From: Tamlana sp. I1
Lineage (GTDB): Bacteria; Bacteroidota; Bacteroidia; Flavobacteriales; Flavobacteriaceae
Length of the DNA: 64,000 nucleotides
Assembly (NCBI RefSeq): GCF_015355625.1
Contig: NZ_JACLAF010000001.1
Coordinates: 1 to 64,000, forward strand
Direction: 5' to 3'
The translations under genes and the position numbers were made by a program. Position 1 is the stretch's first letter. Each line of letters opens with the position of its first letter. Below are positions 61,527 to 64,000 of this stretch, one piece after another. Under the pieces are notes generated by a model. The model did not search any database. It worked only from the letters and a program-made list of their open reading frames with translations, and was not told the origin of the DNA.

Positions 61527-63299
61527 TTAAATTATATTTACACGATAGGGGGTGTTGTGAACCGATTTGTTCTGTAATTCGAGTTGTAAAAAATGGCTTA
61601 AACGTTTTTTGTTTTCATGATTTAAATGGCCACTTTCAAGCAAGCCTACATCAACATTTATGGTTCTAACTAGACCTTGTTTTTTATGAGATGATATGCC
61701 TACTCCCGATTTTACAGCTACACTTTTTATAGTGTTTCCAACTGTCATTGACACAAATTCTTTAATGTCTTCATTCGAAACAATTCTGTTTTTTGATAGC
61801 AATCCGTACCTAAAGCTGCTTATTTTTTCTTTAGTTCCGTTTTTTACCATGCCACCAACCGTGTCGGTTTGAAGCAAGATGCTATCCGATTCTAATCCAA
61901 TGGTTTGATATTGGCAAAGTAATGTGCCTTTTTTTATACCATTCGCTAAGTTGGCATTGGTGGTCCAGTAGGCACACTCGTAGGTATTTGATGTTTCGTG
62001 AGGCATGGTTAGTAGATATACTTTTTCATTATTATCACTAACATTTTTGTATTTGTAGTTTACTTTTTTCTCGAGTACATTTAGTTTGTCGTTCAAATCT
62101 TCTAAATAGGCGTTCAATAAATCGTAACCAATAGCTGAAAATGAGCTGCCTTCTTCTCGAACGGTTTGTATCACCTGATTTAGAATAAATTTAGCGTTGC
62201 GCTCGTCAAATTGTTCGATATCTCCAAAATAGAGAGAAAAAGAACCTGCTAAATTATTAATGTCATTTTTCAATGCGCTTTTGTAAGCGATGCCGTTATC
62301 ATCAATAAGCGATTCTGTGTTTAGAAAAAACTCATCATCAAGAGAAAACAAGGAAATAATTTTTCCGTTTCTTTTAATGTTGTGTTGTCGGTATGAGAAC
62401 TTCCTGTTAACAATGGGGAAGGTGTTTAAAGAAATGCTAATTTTCTCTAATTCTTCTTTTACAAAGGCGACTGGAAATACAATTTTTAACCAAAAAAGAT
62501 TTTTATTATTGGCTTCCAAATCGTCACTATTAAAGGTTTCTTTACAACGCTCTACTAAAGTGTGTTTCTTTTTGTTACTGTTTGAAAGGTCTAGAGTATA
62601 TAGGTAATCTTGGTAATACCTATGGATGGCATCGTAGTAATGTTCCTTTTTGAGGGATTGTTTTTTTTCTTTTTGAAAGATGTGGATTTCGTTTTCATCA
62701 AAATCATAAACTTTAGCCATTTTTAAATAAGAATTCAGGTTTGAATCTTTTAGTAATAAACTAATGGAGAGATTATTAAGGCTGTCTAACAAAGGTTCAT
62801 CAATATCAATGCCTACCCACATGCTGTATTCAGAAACGGAGGTTTCTTTATAGGATGTTATAGCTGGTTTAGAGCTGCTTTTATCATTAAAAGTAAGCTG
62901 ATTCCCGAAGGCTGTGCAATAGATTTTTGCTTTGATTAATTCTTGGTTATCTAAAGGTGTGAAAAAAATATCGGTAAAATCTCCTTTTGAAATTTTCTGA
63001 AAATAAAGCTGTGTTTTTTTACTTATTTCTCCTGTATCTTCGGAAGGTTGTAAACTTATTAATGCATGCGCAGGAATGGGTAAAGACCAGTTTTCATTAA
63101 CCAATATTTTCGAGATACGCTCTAATAATTTGGCATCAGATATTTTTACATCTTGATATACCTTTGATAATTCAAAAGAAAACACATCCAAAAACATTTC
63201 AATTAAAGGGTCTAAGATTTGATTTTTATCTATGCCCCATAATTCCATAGCTCGCATTTTCATGCGTGCTTTTATTTCTTCATAATTGCTGTTAACCAT
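61527..63299 (-). CDS. tssF: T6SS baseplate subunit TssF, 590 aa
   Basis: TssF (VasA/ImpG) is the main wedge protein of the baseplate. The N-terminal helical region YEEIKARMKMRAMELWGIDKNQILDPLIEMFLDVFSF with KVYQDVKISDAKLLERISKIL (about 4-60) is typical. The following domains contain FPVAFVKEELEKISISLNTFPIVNRKFSYRQH (about 290-322) and FDERNAKFILNQVIQTVREEG. The length agrees with TssF proteins. It lies 13 bp after tssE and 5 bp before clpV. Confidence 0.88.
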   Translation of the reverse strand: MVNSNYEEIKARMKMRAMELWGIDKNQILDPLIEMFLDVFSFELSKVYQDVKISDAKLLERISKILVNENWSLPIPAHALISLQPSEDTGEISKKTQLYFQKISKGDFTDIFFTPLDNQELIKAKIYCTAFGNQLTFNDKSSSKPAITSYKETSVSEYSMWVGIDIDEPLLDSLNNLSISLLLKDSNLNSYLKMAKVYDFDENEIHIFQKEKKQSLKKEHYYDAIHRYYQDYLYTLDLSNSNKKKHTLVERCKETFNSDDLEANNKNLFWLKIVFPVAFVKEELEKISISLNTFPIVNRKFSYRQHNIKRNGKIISLFSLDDEFFLNTESLIDDNGIAYKSALKNDINNLAGSFSLYFGDIEQFDERNAKFILNQVIQTVREEGSSFSAIGYDLLNAYLEDLNDKLNVLEKKVNYKYKNVSDNNEKVYLLTMPHETSNTYECAYWTTNANLANGIKKGTLLCQYQTIGLESDSILLQTDTVGGMVKNGTKEKISSFRYGLLSKNRIVSNEDIKEFVSMTVGNTIKSVAVKSGVGISSHKKQGLVRTINVDVGLLESGHLNHENKKRLSHFLQLELQNKSVHNTPYRVNII

Positions 63300-63312
63300 A
63301 CTTATGCCTTAA

Positions 63313-63735
63313 TTATTGAGATAATGGACTAACATATATTGAGGTGTCAAAATTGAAAGGCATCCCTGTATTTACAATGGTTCCTGTAACCCCAATTATG
63401 GCTTTGCGTCTTACTTGGGAGTATGTTTTGGAGTCTAAATCGGTATCTATATCGCTTAGCGCCACAATAACTTTGGTGTTTAAAAGTCGCTTTTCATATT
63501 TGGCTATGGCGTTAACAAGAGATACTCTTACTTTTTCTTCCCACTCATAAACCTTAACCAATTGATTGAATTCGAGTTCCCAGATATCAGATCCAAAGTC
63601 ATTTTTTCCTGCAACTTCGCCATATCTGCTAGTTATAAGCATCATTAAATATTGAGCTATAGATTCTTCTAAAGAACATACCTTTTTCCCATTGAGCAGA
63701 TTTGAAAAATCCATGGGTAACTTTATATATTTCAT
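63313..63735 (-). CDS. tssE: T6SS baseplate subunit TssE (gp25-like), 140 aa
   Basis: TssE resembles phage T4 gp25, the baseplate wedge protein that starts sheath polymerization. The expected helix-strand pattern is seen in SLEESIAQYLMMLITSRYGEVAGKNDFGSDIWELEFNQ (about 22-60), with RYGE near the start of the RPxFG-type region, and in VRVSLVNAIAKYEKRL (about 70-88). The EPR core motif of some gp25 proteins is not obvious here. It is the first gene of the visible tssE-F-H-G-N-K-O block, 13 bp before tssF. Confidence 0.85.
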   Translation of the reverse strand: MKYIKLPMDFSNLLNGKKVCSLEESIAQYLMMLITSRYGEVAGKNDFGSDIWELEFNQLVKVYEWEEKVRVSLVNAIAKYEKRLLNTKVIVALSDIDTDLDSKTYSQVRRKAIIGVTGTIVNTGMPFNFDTSIYVSPLSQ

Positions 63736-64000
63736 GTAAAATATTGAGTTGTCTACCTCGATTTAATACCTGAAGAGATTTTATGAAATTTATAGGATTT
63801 GTGCTTTTGTGATAAAAAACAGCATATGAAACTTTAAGAGTTTAATTACTCTTAAAATGAAGTTCCCATAGAATTAACTGTTTTTATGTATTTCAACCTT
63901 TAGCCAAACAAATTAGAAATGTTTAATACCAGAAAGTATGATATTAAACATCTCTATTCATAAACTCAACAAGTATATTATGGTTATACTTGTTTGTATT
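63736..64000. other. Gene-free region upstream of tssE with three hairpins
   Basis: Three dyads are seen: TTAAGAG/CTCTTAA (about 63833-63857), ATGTTTAATACCA with GATATTAAACAT (63918-63953), and AACAAGTATA (63968-63977) with TATACTTGTT (63985-63994). The last two look terminator-like for a neighbouring gene beyond the right edge. No TAnnTTTG box on the minus strand was found for the tss operon. Confidence 0.5.

Noticed and set aside
50790-63735. Phage tail or extracellular contractile injection system
   Set aside because: gp25-like and AAA+ proteins would fit, but TssF, TssG, TssK, TssN and TssR in order identify T6SSiii.

Overview
The window comes from a member of the Bacteroidota, most likely a marine or environmental Flavobacteriaceae. 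The evidence is AT-rich DNA, a complete gldKLMN operon, SusC/SusD genes, a giant T9SS-type substrate followed by PorP/SprF and OmpA-type genes, TAnnTTTG-type promoter boxes, and a Bacteroidetes-type (T6SSiii) secretion cluster. No tRNA, rRNA, CRISPR array, insertion sequence or phage was found.

1-24 kb is mostly housekeeping and gliding. On the minus strand are groES-groEL (with a sigma54-like promoter), secG with a TPR-like gene and lptE, a membrane HExxH protein plus a lipoprotein with an acidic tail, a sigma54 activator without a receiver domain, and miaB. On the plus strand are a membrane protein, topA, an arginase-fold protein that looks catalytically dead, gldK-gldL-gldM-gldN (core and motor of the type IX secretion/gliding machine), an FAD oxidoreductase and an ABC-F ATPase. 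A DUF983 protein, a small HTH protein and a TPR-TM-HTH regulator lie on the minus strand.

24.6-36.3 kb is a compact polysaccharide utilization locus (PUL). Transcription runs leftward: small lipoprotein, SusE/F-position protein, SusC, SusD, a GH71/99-like lipoprotein and a GH97 lipoprotein. A divergent TPR-TM-HTH (SusR/DUF6377-like) regulator has a good promoter. Two strong hairpins lie between genes and a 17-bp terminator closes the operon. The enzymes suggest an alpha-glucan or other alpha-linked glycan; the exact substrate is not visible.

36.7-50.4 kb is a surface adhesin module. It comprises a 3551-residue protein (signal peptide, about 15 PKD/Ig-like modules, 15 DUF11 repeats with acidic linkers, C-terminal T9SS type B sorting domain), a PorP/SprF outer-membrane protein and an OmpA/PD40 protein. 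The T9SS built with GldKLMN would export it. Two DUF11 units are almost identical at DNA level, a sign of recent duplication.

50.8-63.7 kb is the baseplate and envelope part of a T6SSiii on the minus strand: tssE, tssF, tssH (clpV), tssG, tssN, tssK, tssO, a second small membrane protein, a PKD-domain protein, tssR, and a winged-helix/two-TM protein I do not recognise. Sheath (tssB/C), Hcp and VgrG genes are not in the window and may lie beyond the right edge. The most interesting unexplained items are this last T6SS gene, the small stand-alone HTH protein behind a perfect 13-bp palindrome, the arginase pseudoenzyme beside gldK, and hairpins inside the gld and sus operons.
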